Assembly: GCF_001677435.1 (NCBI RefSeq)
Contig: NZ_CP016268.1
Location: 62,001 to 126,000, forward strand
Source: Woeseia oceani
GTDB lineage: Bacteria; Pseudomonadota; Gammaproteobacteria; Steroidobacterales; Woeseiaceae
Direction: 5' to 3'
DNA length: 64,000 nt
The notes below the pieces were generated by a model. The model worked only from the letters and a program-made list of their open reading frames with translations, searched no databases and was not told the origin of the DNA. The position numbers were made by a program, and so were the translations under genes. Numbering within the stretch: the first letter of the stretch is position 1; the number at the start of each line of letters is the position of its first letter. Below are positions 1-9,236 of the stretch, piece by piece.

Positions 1-1
1 T

Positions 2-487
2 CTGCTGGATGGTGCGGCACCGCAGTACGCCGTATACCAGACCAGTGATGGCAAACATGTTTCCATCGGCGCGCTGGAGCCGGTGTTTCTTGAAGAACTG
101 TTGACCATTATCGGAGCAGATCCGGGTATTGCCGAACGGTTAAGCGACCAGCGCCAGTGGCCGCACATCAAAGAGCAGTTGGCGGCCATCTTTGCCCGGC
201 AGTCGCAACAAGAATGGTGCGAACGGCTGGAAGGCAGTGATGCCTGCTTTGCACCCGTGCTTAACTTTGAAGAAGCGGCTGCGCACCCACACAACAGTGC
301 GCGCAGGACTTACATCAACATAGCGGGACAGCAACAACCGGCGCCCGCTCCACGGTTCAGTCGCAGCGCGGGTGGTGAGCCGGCGCCGCCACGACGGGAA
401 GGCGCCGACACGGACCAGGTGCTGTTGCAAGCGGGGTTAAGCGCTGCTGAAATCGAGGCATTGCGTGCGGCCGGTGTACTGGGCTGA
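2..487 (+). CDS. CaiB/BaiF family CoA-transferase, C-terminal fragment
   Basis: The reading frame is open from the left edge, so only the last ~161 residues are seen. The segment beginning near AVYQTSDGKHVSIGALEP is typical of family III CoA-transferases and alpha-methylacyl-CoA racemases, where the large domain closes over the acyl-CoA; the later stretch with CFAPVLNFEEAAAHP is the family's usual C-terminal motif, followed by a segment resembling the PRFSR...PP acyl-CoA-binding tail. These enzymes move CoA between acids or racemise 2-methylacyl-CoA in the cytoplasm, but substrate cannot be told from the C-terminus. The catalytic Asp lies upstream of the window. The gene ends convergently to the next one. 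A 6-bp stem with a 3-nt loop (539-553) lies just downstream without a T-run. Confidence 0.82.
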   Translation: MLDGAAPQYAVYQTSDGKHVSIGALEPVFLEELLTIIGADPGIAERLSDQRQWPHIKEQLAAIFARQSQQEWCERLEGSDACFAPVLNFEEAAAHPHNSARRTYINIAGQQQPAPAPRFSRSAGGEPAPPRREGADTDQVLLQAGLSAAEIEALRAAGVLG

Positions 488-754
488 GCAACGCCGCACT
501 GCAAGGGCATGCCCGAGACAGACACAGACTGTTGGTCGGCCTGGATGCCAGGCAGAGCCCTTGTGACAGAGCCGTTCTGTTTTACTTAGCGCAACGAGTC
601 TCCGTCCGCGGAAGACAAGAGTACATCGGACGGGTGCGCGACCATGCCACCAGAAACTGACGCCGAACAATCGACAGTCCGTCCAGTGACAAGCCACGCA
701 GCGAGAACCGTGGTGGTGTGGCGGCTGCCGCTTACAGCGCCTGCTTCGGGAGCA

Positions 755-2050
755 TCAGCGTGTGCCATTCTGGCGGCAAGCGGCCGTGGCCTGCAGCACA
801 GCGCACAGTGGCGATGCCGGCGGCGCATCCCGCCGGTCAGGCAAACCCAGCAGCTCAAGAAACAGCGGGTAGGCATCGGTAATGCCTATCGTGCCGAGCA
901 TTTTACCGGCCGGCAGCCGTGGTCCGGCGGCGACAAAGATACCGTGCATGTCGCGATCATTGGGTGACCAGCCGTGGTCGCCCTGGTTGCTCTTGCGGCC
1001 GGGGCGACGCTTGTTGATAACCGCGTAGCCCAGATCGGCCTGCAACAAGACGTCGCCCAGACGAGGGTTGTCGCCTACATGCCAGTCGGCCGGGGCGTCT
1101 GCCGGTAACCAGGCGCGGCCATGTTGCCAGCGGGCGTTTATCGCATCACGCAGTTCGCGTGCACGGGCCGGGTCGGGTTCATCAAGGTACAGCATTGCAA
1201 ACGCTCCGCTGGCGCGCACGGTGACCCCATCAAGCTCGAGGAACTCGCTCAATACCAGCGGCTCCGGATCTTGCCGGAACTGGCTCTGGCCATGATCGGA
1301 TACCACGGCGACATGCAACTGCTCTGCAAGCCCGGCTTGTTCGATGCCATCCAGTAGCTTGCCTATCCAGCGGTCGACCTGCTCGACGGCGGCGATGCTT
1401 TCGGCCGAGCCCGGGCCATACCTGTGCGAGGCAACATCCACTTGCTCGAAATACAGGCCTATCATTTGCGGTCGCTCGGCTGCCGGCAGTGTCAGCCAGT
1501 CGAGAACCTGAGCCACGCGCTCATCACCGGGCACGCTGCCATCGAAGGCCCGCCAGTGGCTCGGCGAAACGTCACTGATCCGTGCTTCGGAACCGACGAA
1601 AAAATAGGTGGCGCTGATCATTCCGGCGCGTTCGGCTGCTACCCACAGTGGCTCGCCAGCGTACCAACGCCCATCCTGCACCGTTGTGCTGTCTTTGTAG
1701 CGATACCAGGTTTCCCGCAGGTCATCTGGAAACTCGTTGGCAACGATGCCGTGCTCGGCCGGATAGAGTCCGGTCACGATCGAATAATTATTGGGGAACG
1801 TCAATGATGGCCATACCGGCCGCACAGACTCTGCGCGTATGCCACGTGCAGAAATTCGATCGAGTGCAGGTGTTGAATAGCGCGCCTGGTAGTCGTGGCG
1901 AAAACCGTCGATGGATATCAGGAGCAAGTGCGGTTGCTGCGCGTTGTCGTCTGTTGCCGCGAAAACCGGCACGGCAGCCAGCAACATTGACGTTATACTG
2001 AGCGCCGTTGTCAGCCAGTCCACGAACCGAATACTCATAGAACTCATCAT
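755..2050 (-). CDS. Secreted type I phosphodiesterase/nucleotide pyrophosphatase (ENPP-like alkaline phosphatase superfamily)
   Basis: About 431 residues with an N-terminal hydrophobic signal ending in AVPVFA, so a periplasmic or exported enzyme. Alkaline-phosphatase-fold metal ligands are in family order: Asp48 in LISIDGF, nucleophile Thr84 in PSLTFPNNYS, Asp205 and His209 in VDVASHRYG, Asp252-His253 in VVSDHGQ and His359 in GDHGWSPND. That is the two-zinc site of nucleotide pyrophosphatase/phosphodiesterases, which split phosphodiester or pyrophosphate bonds of nucleotides or phospholipid head groups. Start chosen at 2050 because AGGA lies 6 nt upstream; an in-frame GTG at 2071 is further out. 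Divergent from the M55 peptidase gene, so both probably share the short control region at 2051-2094. Exact substrate is not determinable. Confidence 0.88.
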   Translation of the reverse strand: MMSSMSIRFVDWLTTALSITSMLLAAVPVFAATDDNAQQPHLLLISIDGFRHDYQARYSTPALDRISARGIRAESVRPVWPSLTFPNNYSIVTGLYPAEHGIVANEFPDDLRETWYRYKDSTTVQDGRWYAGEPLWVAAERAGMISATYFFVGSEARISDVSPSHWRAFDGSVPGDERVAQVLDWLTLPAAERPQMIGLYFEQVDVASHRYGPGSAESIAAVEQVDRWIGKLLDGIEQAGLAEQLHVAVVSDHGQSQFRQDPEPLVLSEFLELDGVTVRASGAFAMLYLDEPDPARARELRDAINARWQHGRAWLPADAPADWHVGDNPRLGDVLLQADLGYAVINKRRPGRKSNQGDHGWSPNDRDMHGIFVAAGPRLPAGKMLGTIGITDAYPLFLELLGLPDRRDAPPASPLCAVLQATAACRQNGTR

Positions 2051-2094
2051 ATGCATTCCTAATTGACTCACCGAGATTACCAGAGGGGCAAGAA

Positions 2095-2997
2095 ATGAAA
2101 ATGACCAGGATCATTCAGGGCGCATTACTCGCGCTGCTCGCGGCTACGGCATCCGCCCAGGAAACGGAAGCGCTGAAAGTCTACATTTCGGCGGACATGG
2201 AAGGTATCGCGGGCGTTGTGACGTCGGAGCAGCTCGGTCCTGGCGGGTTCGAGTACGAACGTTTTCGTGGTTTTATGACGGCAGAAGTGAATGCCTGCAT
2301 TGAAGCTGCGCGGGACGCGGGCGCGACTGAAATACTGGTCAGCGATTCGCACGGCAATGGGCAGAACCTGCTGATCGAAAAGCTCCCTGACGACGTGATG
2401 GTCGTACGTTCCTGGCCGCGTGAACACGGCATGATGGCCGGTATCGATGAGTCATTCGATGCCGTCATCTTTATCGGCTATCACTCCAGTACCGAGAACA
2501 AGCGCGGAGTGCGCGCGCACACAATGTCGAGCGCCAATGTTACCGGTTTGCGTATCAACGGCACGTCCATGTCCGAGGGCAGCATGAACGCGGCCATTGC
2601 CGGTCAGTTCGGTGTGCCGGTTGTCATGGTTTCGGGTGACGATGTTGCTGTCGCGGAAAATCAGGTGATCATCGGCGACATGGAAGGCGCCGTGGTCAAG
2701 TGGGCGCAAGGTTTTCACTCGGCGCGAACCCTGACGCCCGCCGCCGCCCGCGAAGTCATCCGCGAGCGTACCCTGGCCGCTCTGGCGAGGCTGGAGGATT
2801 TCAAGCCGTACGTCCTCGAAGGGCCGCTGCAACTCGATCTGAGCCTCAAGCATTACCAGCCAGTCGAGTTGCTCGGCTACCTGCCCAACGTTGAGCGACT
2901 CAATTCGCACACGGTGCGCTACGTGGCAGAGGACATGAGCGAAATCTCGCGATTCCTGACGTTCGTCACCAATTACAACATAGGTCTGCAACCATGA
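2095..2997 (+). CDS. M55 family D-aminopeptidase (DppA-like), exported
   Basis: 300 residues with a signal peptide (cleavage after ATASA, about residue 21), which is notable because Bacillus DppA is cytoplasmic. The zinc site of the M55 family is complete: Asp34 and Glu36 in SADMEG, His86 in SDSHGNG, His130 in IGYHS, Glu161 in SEGSMNAA, plus the catalytic-type His142 in RAHT. Spacing matches the Bacillus enzyme almost residue for residue. The enzyme releases N-terminal D-amino acids from short peptides such as D-Ala-D-Ala or D-Ala-Gly-Gly. It overlaps the next gene by ATGA (2994-2997), so the two are translationally coupled, suggesting a joint role in degrading peptides or peptidoglycan-derived material outside the cytoplasm. 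Confidence 0.9.
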   Translation: MKMTRIIQGALLALLAATASAQETEALKVYISADMEGIAGVVTSEQLGPGGFEYERFRGFMTAEVNACIEAARDAGATEILVSDSHGNGQNLLIEKLPDDVMVVRSWPREHGMMAGIDESFDAVIFIGYHSSTENKRGVRAHTMSSANVTGLRINGTSMSEGSMNAAIAGQFGVPVVMVSGDDVAVAENQVIIGDMEGAVVKWAQGFHSARTLTPAAAREVIRERTLAALARLEDFKPYVLEGPLQLDLSLKHYQPVELLGYLPNVERLNSHTVRYVAEDMSEISRFLTFVTNYNIGLQP

Positions 2998-4436
2998 AGT
3001 TTGTTCGTACGCTCGTACTACTCCCGACCGTCGTCGCGGCCAGCTTGCTGGCAGCGTGTACCAAGCCGCCCGCCGCCGAAGGCACGGCCATTCGCAACGT
3101 AACCGTTATCGATGCCGTGCACGGTGTGCGTGAGGCGCAGACCGTGGTTTTCAATGGCGACGAAATTATCGCGGTTGGTGCTGCGACGGATGAGCTGCCG
3201 GCGGTCGCCGAAGAAATCGACGGTAGCGGACGCTACCTGATTCCCGGGCTGTGGGACATGCACGTGCACCTGACCTACGACCCGGCGTTCACGCCGTCGA
3301 TGCCCGCGTCGTTTCTCTACTACGGCATAACAAGCGTACGGGATACCGGCGGCATGGTCGAAAACCTGCAACCGGTCATTGCTGACATGCGCGCCGAGGG
3401 GGCGCACGCACCGCGTGTCTGGTGGAGCGGTCCACTGCAGGATGGTGGCCTGGTGGTCTATGACGGAGAGTCGCGACCCCTGATCGGTCACACCAACCCC
3501 AGTCCGGATGCGGCCCGTGCCAGCGTTGCGGCGCTGGCCGATGCCGGCGCGGATTTCATCAAGATATACGAGTTGGTGCGACCGGAAGTTTTCGACGCAC
3601 TGGCGGCGGCCGCGCGCGAACGCAAGCTGCCAATCGCTGCTCACGTGCCACTCAGCATGACCGCCATGCAGGCCGGGCCTGACGTGGATTCCATGGAGCA
3701 TCTGCGCAATGTAGAGCTGGCATGCGCCAGCAATGCTGCAGAGTTACACGAGGAACGGCTGGCGATTATGGCAGCCGCAGACAATATCTCCGGATACGAA
3801 CTGCGCTCGTCATTGCATACTTTGCAGCGCCTGCCCGCCATCGCCCGCTACGATGCAACCCGCTGCGCCAACGTCATCAATTCACTGGCCGGCACGATCC
3901 AGGTGCCGACCCTGCGCCTGAACTCATTGGCCGTGCAATCCCCTTTCCCGCGCACAGATTGGCCAGCCGCTGTTGCCTTATTGCCCGCTGAACCGGCGGC
4001 GAGCTGGACTGAAACTGGCGAGAACTGGGACCAGAACGAGCGTTCGCGCAGCACCGAGTTTGGCGCCTGGAGCCTGAAGCTGGTCGCCGACATGAACAAC
4101 GCAGGGGTTCCGATCGGCGCTGGCACAGACACCCCCATAGCCTATGCGGCACCCGGCTACAGCCTGCATTCGGAACTCGAAATGCTGGTGCGTGCGGGCC
4201 TGAGTCCGCAGCAGGCGCTGGCCGCCGCCACTGTTCGCCCGGCGCAGTTCTTTGGCCTCGAGAATGAGATGGGCAGTATCGAACCCGGCAAGCGTGCCGA
4301 CTTGTTGCTGCTGAATGCCAATCCGCTGGAATCGATAGCCAATACTCGTCGTATCGATACCGTTGTCAGCCGTGGGCGTGTCATGTCGCACGATTACCTG
4401 CTCAGCAAGCTGCAGGAGGCTGTCAAACGGCCGTAA
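2994..4436 (+). CDS. Lipoprotein amidohydrolase (imidazolonepropionase-like metal-dependent hydrolase)
   Basis: 480 residues. The N-terminus is a lipoprotein signal with lipobox LLAAC, giving lipid-modified Cys22. An amidohydrolase fold follows: a small beta domain, the HxH metal motif at His90/His92 in DMHVHLTY, a candidate bridging Lys in DFIKIYE, His ligands in AAHVPLS and MEHLRN, the Asp of GAGTDTPIAYAAP, and the closing SIEPGKRADLLLLNANPL segment typical of the imidazolonepropionase/prolidase-like branch. Such enzymes hydrolyse cyclic amides or C-terminal X-Pro type dipeptides; the substrate here is unknown. Coupled by an ATGA overlap to the exported D-aminopeptidase, so both products likely act in the periplasm or at the outer membrane on the same pool of small peptides. 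Confidence 0.87.
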   Translation: MKFVRTLVLLPTVVAASLLAACTKPPAAEGTAIRNVTVIDAVHGVREAQTVVFNGDEIIAVGAATDELPAVAEEIDGSGRYLIPGLWDMHVHLTYDPAFTPSMPASFLYYGITSVRDTGGMVENLQPVIADMRAEGAHAPRVWWSGPLQDGGLVVYDGESRPLIGHTNPSPDAARASVAALADAGADFIKIYELVRPEVFDALAAAARERKLPIAAHVPLSMTAMQAGPDVDSMEHLRNVELACASNAAELHEERLAIMAAADNISGYELRSSLHTLQRLPAIARYDATRCANVINSLAGTIQVPTLRLNSLAVQSPFPRTDWPAAVALLPAEPAASWTETGENWDQNERSRSTEFGAWSLKLVADMNNAGVPIGAGTDTPIAYAAPGYSLHSELEMLVRAGLSPQQALAAATVRPAQFFGLENEMGSIEPGKRADLLLLNANPLESIANTRRIDTVVSRGRVMSHDYLLSKLQEAVKRP

Positions 4437-4444
4437 CAATCGCG

Positions 4445-4485
4445 GTGACGGCCCGTGCGCGCTCTTCATAAGCACGGGCTGTCAC
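4445..4485 (+). terminator. Long inverted repeat after the amidohydrolase gene
   Basis: A 14-bp stem with one G-T pair (GTGACgGCCCGTGC at 4445-4458 against GCACGGGCtGTCAC at 4472-4485) encloses a 13-nt loop, nine bases after the stop codon. No T-run follows, so it may be a transcript-end stabiliser or factor-assisted terminator rather than a classical intrinsic terminator. Confidence 0.4.
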
Positions 4486-4601
4486 ACATTGTTCATAAAT
4501 CTGTTACCTAACTTAAACACGACATTTCTAAAGTCTTCTCCGACATCGGGCCAGAGCATTACGGACCCGGTATCCCGACCAGCCTGTTTTACCTGATTCG
4601 T

Positions 4602-4635
4602 CGTTCTGCGCGTTGATCCCTCAATGTGCAGAACG
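4602..4635 (+). promoter_or_regulatory. Leader inverted repeat upstream of the beta-helix lipoprotein
   Basis: CGTTCTGC (4602-4609) and GCAGAACG (4628-4635) are perfect reverse complements, extended inward by a G-T and a C-G pair. The element lies 78 nt before the start codon of the lipoprotein gene at 4713, so it could fold in the mRNA leader or be an operator. Function unknown. Confidence 0.3.
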
Positions 4636-4712
4636 GTCCGGGTTCAGGCAGCGGAATTCACTAACCGGCGCACATGAGGTGTCGCCGGCACAGCCTGTCC
4701 GGAGACTGACTG

Positions 4713-6383
4713 ATGAGAACAAAACTGGCGCTCACCGCCGTCGTCGCAAGCATCGTAGCCGCAGGTTGCGGTAGTGGCGATATCAACATCGATCCGGTGA
4801 CCTCTGTCACCAACAGCAACAACACCACCAATACTGGCGGCAACAGCGGTACCACGAACCCCTGTGCGTCCTATCAGAATACCGGCGGACAGTCGATTCA
4901 GGGGACCTACGATGGCACTCACTGCACGTACTCACCGTCTTTCGTCGATGCCGGTAACAACCTCATGGTTGACCTTACACTCGCGGACCTGCCCAACGAC
5001 GGCGCGCACCTTTTCGAAGGCAGCCTGTTTGTTGGTGAGAGCCACGACAACGACGCAGATCTCGCGGCTGCCGGCATCGCTGAAGGTGGCGACGGCCCGG
5101 TCCTGACTGTTGAAGCAGGTGCCACGCTGGCTCTTCAATCCAGTGCGTCATTCATGATCATTAACCGCGGTTCGCAATTGTTTGCGGTTGGCCGTGCCGA
5201 TGCACCGATTACCTTTACCTCGCTTTCCGACATCAACGGCACTGTTGGTCCGGAAGATGTACAGCAATGGGGTGGAATGGTCATCAATGGCTTCGGCATT
5301 ACCAACAAATGTGCCTACACGGGCTCAGTCGCAACCAATGACCTCGCTACCAGCGACTGCCACGTGGACGCCGAAGGCGCAGCGGGCCTTGACGAATCGC
5401 AGTATGGCGGTGACAACAATGACGACAGCTCTGGTCGTATGGAATACGTTGTCGTCAAGCACACGGGTGCGACGGTTGGCAACGGTGATGAGCTGAACGG
5501 CATTACCTTCGGCGGTGTTGGTCGCAACACCATCGTCAACAACCTGCAGGTTTATTCGACGTTCGATGATGGCATCGAGATGTTTGGCGGCGCTGTGAAC
5601 TTCAATAACTTCGTCGGCATGTATGTTCGCGATGACGCCATCGATATCGACGAAGGTTACTCCGGCACGATCACCAATGCGCTCGTTATCCAGTCGGAAA
5701 CCGACGGCAACCATTGCATCGAAGCCGATGGTATCGGCGGTTTTGATGATCTACTGCCGGCTGAAGTCGAAGCCATGATCAGCCAGGGCATCAACAGTCG
5801 TTTCGTGATCAACAACCTGACCTGCATCATCTCGCCGAACGGCGCTGCCACCGCAACGCACGATCCAGGCGCCGGCTGGCGTTTGCGCGAAGGTCTGTTC
5901 GCGGAGATCAATGATTCACTCTTGATCGGCTCGATGCCCGCGAATGACCAGGTCAGCAGCAACGATAACTACTGCCTGCGTATCGACAACCGTACCCAGC
6001 AGGCAGCCCTTGATGGCGACCTGACGCTCAACTCTGTCGTTTTCGCCTGCGCTGAAGCAACACGTGGTCAAACGTTCGCCGATGGAACCACAACTGAACG
6101 CAGCTTTGCCGAAGCCGGTGGCAATATTTTCGCAACGATTGCCAACAATACGTCGGTAGATCCGACCGCAATGAACGACGCCGGCCTGCAATTGCTTGAA
6201 GGCACGCAGCCGATTTACTCCATCGGCTACACGACGATGCAGGTTGACGGCGCAGCCCCGGCGGGTGCTCCGCAAAGCGGCACTTTCATCGGTGGCCTGA
6301 GCTTGTCAGAGACGGACTGGACCATGGGCTGGACGTTCGGTTTGCACCCGGATAACCGTTCTCAGGCCCTGTGGTTCGAATAA
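4713..6383 (+). CDS. Putative surface lipoprotein with right-handed beta-helix-like repeats
   Basis: 556 residues. Signal peptide with lipobox VAAGC gives lipidated Cys19, followed by a low-complexity Asn/Thr/Gly linker (about residues 28-50). The middle is rich in short beta-strand turns with Asn and Asp (GITFGGVGRNTIVNNLQV, DDGIEMFGGAVNFNNF, RDDAIDIDEGYSG), the pattern of parallel beta-helix proteins. Families like this are found next to TonB-dependent receptors, usually annotated hypothetical. Shine-Dalgarno GGAG lies 9 nt before the ATG. The TonB receptor gene begins 13 nt downstream, so the pair very likely forms an operon in which the lipoprotein sits on the cell surface and captures or presents the ligand. 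Ligand and any catalytic activity are unknown. Confidence 0.7.
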   Translation: MRTKLALTAVVASIVAAGCGSGDINIDPVTSVTNSNNTTNTGGNSGTTNPCASYQNTGGQSIQGTYDGTHCTYSPSFVDAGNNLMVDLTLADLPNDGAHLFEGSLFVGESHDNDADLAAAGIAEGGDGPVLTVEAGATLALQSSASFMIINRGSQLFAVGRADAPITFTSLSDINGTVGPEDVQQWGGMVINGFGITNKCAYTGSVATNDLATSDCHVDAEGAAGLDESQYGGDNNDDSSGRMEYVVVKHTGATVGNGDELNGITFGGVGRNTIVNNLQVYSTFDDGIEMFGGAVNFNNFVGMYVRDDAIDIDEGYSGTITNALVIQSETDGNHCIEADGIGGFDDLLPAEVEAMISQGINSRFVINNLTCIISPNGAATATHDPGAGWRLREGLFAEINDSLLIGSMPANDQVSSNDNYCLRIDNRTQQAALDGDLTLNSVVFACAEATRGQTFADGTTTERSFAEAGGNIFATIANNTSVDPTAMNDAGLQLLEGTQPIYSIGYTTMQVDGAAPAGAPQSGTFIGGLSLSETDWTMGWTFGLHPDNRSQALWFE

Positions 6384-6396
6384 GCGGACTCACTTC

Positions 6397-9141
6397 ATGA
6401 TACTTATCCTGAACCCGCGGAACGCACTGCGCCTGGCAATTGCCGGCGCAGTGTTGTTACCGCCCCTGCCACTCTACGCGCAGGACGCCCGTCCACCCCT
6501 GGCGGCCCCGGAATCGCCGGCTGTAATAGAGCAGGAAGCCGGCGAGATCGAAGAAGTCGTCGTGCTCGGACGGTTTCGCAGTGCGAGCCAGCAACTGCTC
6601 GACGAGCGCCTGAATGACGATTCTGTCAGTGATGTCCTGGATGCGGACACTATCAGCCGCCTCGGTGATTCGACCGTAGCGTCGGCATTGCGCCGGGTGC
6701 CGGGCCTGTCCCTGGTCGGCGGCCGCTTTGTCTACATCCGCGGTTTGGGCGAGCGCTATTCGGCAACGTCACTGAACGGCGCGCGCATTCCGTCGCCGGA
6801 TCTGACCCGCAACGTGATTCCGCTCGATATCTTCCCGACCTCCACCGTGCAGTCGCTGAAAGTTCAGAAGACCTGGTCGCCCGAACTGCCAGCCAACTTT
6901 GGCGGCGGCAGTGTTGATATCCGCACCAAGGGTGTGCCGGATGGCTTCAACGCCAGCGTGGAAGTAGGCAGTGGCTATAACAGCAACCTCGGCGGCGATT
7001 TCCTTTCGTACCCAGGCAGCAGTGACGATGACTTCGGTTCGGATGACGGCAGCCGCGCGCTCTCGGCGGACCTCATGTCGCAGGTGCACTACTATCAGGG
7101 CAACGTCGACGTGCAGGGAATTCTCAGTCGCTTGCGCGCCGAAGACCCGAGCGCAACCCTGGCCGATGCGCAGCTGATCAACCGACAGCTCGGTTTGCAG
7201 CTCAACCGCGAGATTGGCATCGAACGCCGCGACTCAAGCCCGGATATCGGTTTGAAGGGCACCATCGGCAACAGCTTCGCCGCGGGTGACAACTTCGAGT
7301 TCGGGGTGCAGGCCAGTGCGGCATACGACACGCAGTGGCGTCAGTCACTGGAGAAAGCCCGCAGCTTTAACTTCCCGGAACAGCGTACCAATACGGAAGA
7401 TGAGTCCACACGCACCGTCAGCCTCACAGGCACGCTGAATCTCGGAATGCGTTTTACCGAAGACCACGAGTTCGAAACGACGACCTTGTACCTGCGCAAT
7501 ACGGACAATGAAACTGCCGTTCGCGATTACTTCAATGAGAACCGGGAAGTTGACGACGGCATCGGCTGGCGCAATTACCGTTTTCAGTTTGAGCAGCGCG
7601 ACATGGTCGTAAACCAGGTGAAAGGAACGCACCGATTTGGCGAGGCAACTCGCCAGATGCTGCCTGATGCATTCGGCAGTCTGTTCAACCTGGTGCCGGA
7701 AGAAACCAGCATTTCCTGGTTCCATTCCGACGCCACGGCAGAAACCAGCATTCCAAACCAGGTCGAGATCTCATCCCAGACCGTTACCGACCCTGTGACA
7801 GGTGCAGTCCAGGACGAGCTGGTGACACTGGATGCGACCGCAGCCGACTATCGCTTCACCGAACTTGATGACGAGCTGCAGAATTACGGCTGGATGGCTA
7901 CGGTCCCGTTCTACACCAGCGATTCCATCATAGAGGCGAGCTTCGGTTACCAGCACGACCGCAAAGCCCGGACCTATCGCCAGTTGCAGTTCAGCCTCGG
8001 TGCACTCAACGTAGGCGACATCGGTACTCTTGGGGGTACGCTGGACTCGGTGTTCTCAGACTCGAGCATTCTGAATCCGGACAACAACTACGTGTTCGAT
8101 ATTCGCGGTACCAACAATCAAAGCTACATCGCGGCGACCATGACCGACGCGGTCTTTGGCAAAGTTGACTGGACCTGGAAGGACAAGTGGCGAATTGCCG
8201 TAGGTGCGCGCTGGGAAGACTATCGTCAGGTTGCCCTCGACTGGAATCCATTTGGCTATTCCGAGACCAATCCGCAAGTATCAACGGATCCGGAGGTGCT
8301 GGAGCAGGGCACGTTTGCCAGCGATGATATCTTCCCGTCAGCGTCGGTTACCTACATAGGCGACCTGTGGGCAGAAACTTTCCAGTTGCGGTTCGGCTGG
8401 AGTGAAACAGCTATTCGACCGGACCTCCGTGAAATTACCGACGCCAGCTATGTTGATCCGGTGACCGATGACCTCGTCGATGGCAACCCGGGTGTTGTTC
8501 CTTCGGCCGTTAACAACTTCGATGTTCGCGCGGAATGGTTCTTCTCCAGTGGCGACAATGTCACGATGACGCTGTTCCACAAGCAGATTGACCGACCGAT
8601 CGAGTTCTTCGAATCAGCGGCCAGTGACACCACTGTGGCACGCGAGATTGTTAACGCCGAGTCTGCCGAAGTTACCGGCATTGAAATCGAAGCGTTGAAG
8701 GAACTGGGCTTTTTGGGTTCGGCCTTCGATACGATGTTTGTACAGGGCAATCTGACCGTACAGGACTCCGAACTTGTTGCCGGCCCCGATGCCGATGCGC
8801 CGACCAACAACGTCCGCGAACTGACGGGCGCGTCCAGGTACGTGGCCAACTTCGCCCTGGGCTTCGATTCGCCGGATGCGCGTCATTCCGCATCGCTGGC
8901 ATACAACGTGTTCGGTAAGCGCTTGTACGTTGCGGGCCGGAACGGCGCGCCGGATGGCTACGAGCAGCCGTTCCACTCGCTGGACCTGACTTACTCCTGG
9001 TACCCGAGCGATACGATCACGATCAAAGCCAAGGCGGCCAACCTGCTGGGCGAACAACTTGAAATTGAGCGAGCCGGCGTCGTGACCTTCGAAGAGGATC
9101 CCGGCTCCAGCTATTCGCTAAGTTTCACCTGGGCGCTGTAA
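6397..9141 (+). CDS. TonB-dependent outer-membrane receptor
   Basis: 914 residues with a signal peptide ending near LPLYAQ. A TonB-box-like stretch EEVVVLG lies at about residues 49-55, followed by a plug domain (DADTISRLGDSTVASALRR, RGLGERYSATSLNGARIPSP, FGGGSVDIRTKG), then a long barrel with alternating aromatic strands. The protein ends in YSLSFTWAL, a barrel-closing strand although the last residue is Leu rather than Phe. Such receptors import large or scarce ligands using proton-motive force passed on by TonB-ExbBD. The plug resembles the CarO/peptide or carbohydrate-type receptors of Xanthomonadales-like bacteria more than siderophore receptors, but the ligand is not determinable. Co-transcribed with the surface lipoprotein just upstream. 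Confidence 0.92.
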   Translation: MILILNPRNALRLAIAGAVLLPPLPLYAQDARPPLAAPESPAVIEQEAGEIEEVVVLGRFRSASQQLLDERLNDDSVSDVLDADTISRLGDSTVASALRRVPGLSLVGGRFVYIRGLGERYSATSLNGARIPSPDLTRNVIPLDIFPTSTVQSLKVQKTWSPELPANFGGGSVDIRTKGVPDGFNASVEVGSGYNSNLGGDFLSYPGSSDDDFGSDDGSRALSADLMSQVHYYQGNVDVQGILSRLRAEDPSATLADAQLINRQLGLQLNREIGIERRDSSPDIGLKGTIGNSFAAGDNFEFGVQASAAYDTQWRQSLEKARSFNFPEQRTNTEDESTRTVSLTGTLNLGMRFTEDHEFETTTLYLRNTDNETAVRDYFNENREVDDGIGWRNYRFQFEQRDMVVNQVKGTHRFGEATRQMLPDAFGSLFNLVPEETSISWFHSDATAETSIPNQVEISSQTVTDPVTGAVQDELVTLDATAADYRFTELDDELQNYGWMATVPFYTSDSIIEASFGYQHDRKARTYRQLQFSLGALNVGDIGTLGGTLDSVFSDSSILNPDNNYVFDIRGTNNQSYIAATMTDAVFGKVDWTWKDKWRIAVGARWEDYRQVALDWNPFGYSETNPQVSTDPEVLEQGTFASDDIFPSASVTYIGDLWAETFQLRFGWSETAIRPDLREITDASYVDPVTDDLVDGNPGVVPSAVNNFDVRAEWFFSSGDNVTMTLFHKQIDRPIEFFESAASDTTVAREIVNAESAEVTGIEIEALKELGFLGSAFDTMFVQGNLTVQDSELVAGPDADAPTNNVRELTGASRYVANFALGFDSPDARHSASLAYNVFGKRLYVAGRNGAPDGYEQPFHSLDLTYSWYPSDTITIKAKAANLLGEQLEIERAGVVTFEEDPGSSYSLSFTWAL

Positions 9142-9171
9142 ACCACCCCCCCTGGCGGGAGCATCGTCATT

Positions 9172-9236
9172 CCCGGACAGTGCTTCCGCGACCTTGCCCG
9201 GAAATCCGGGGCCGCGCTGCCTTACGGCAGCGCGGC
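9172..9236 (+). repeat. Clustered inverted repeats downstream of the TonB receptor gene (REP-like)
   Basis: GCCGCGCTGCC (9211-9221) and GGCAGCGCGGC (9226-9236) form a perfect 11-bp stem with a TTAC loop. Just upstream, CCCGGA occurs at 9172 and 9197 and its complement TCCGGG at 9205, allowing alternative pairings. No T-run follows. The placement after a highly translated gene and the GTCATTCCCGG context recall REP-type elements or factor-dependent mRNA-end structures. The rest of the 284-nt gap to 9425 shows only another small palindrome (CTGCCAG...CTGGCAG, 9318-9339). Confidence 0.4.

Noticed and set aside
1788-2114. Minus-strand 108-residue frame at the start of the phosphodiesterase gene
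   Set aside because: Out-of-frame shadow of the signal peptide and N-terminal domain of that gene.
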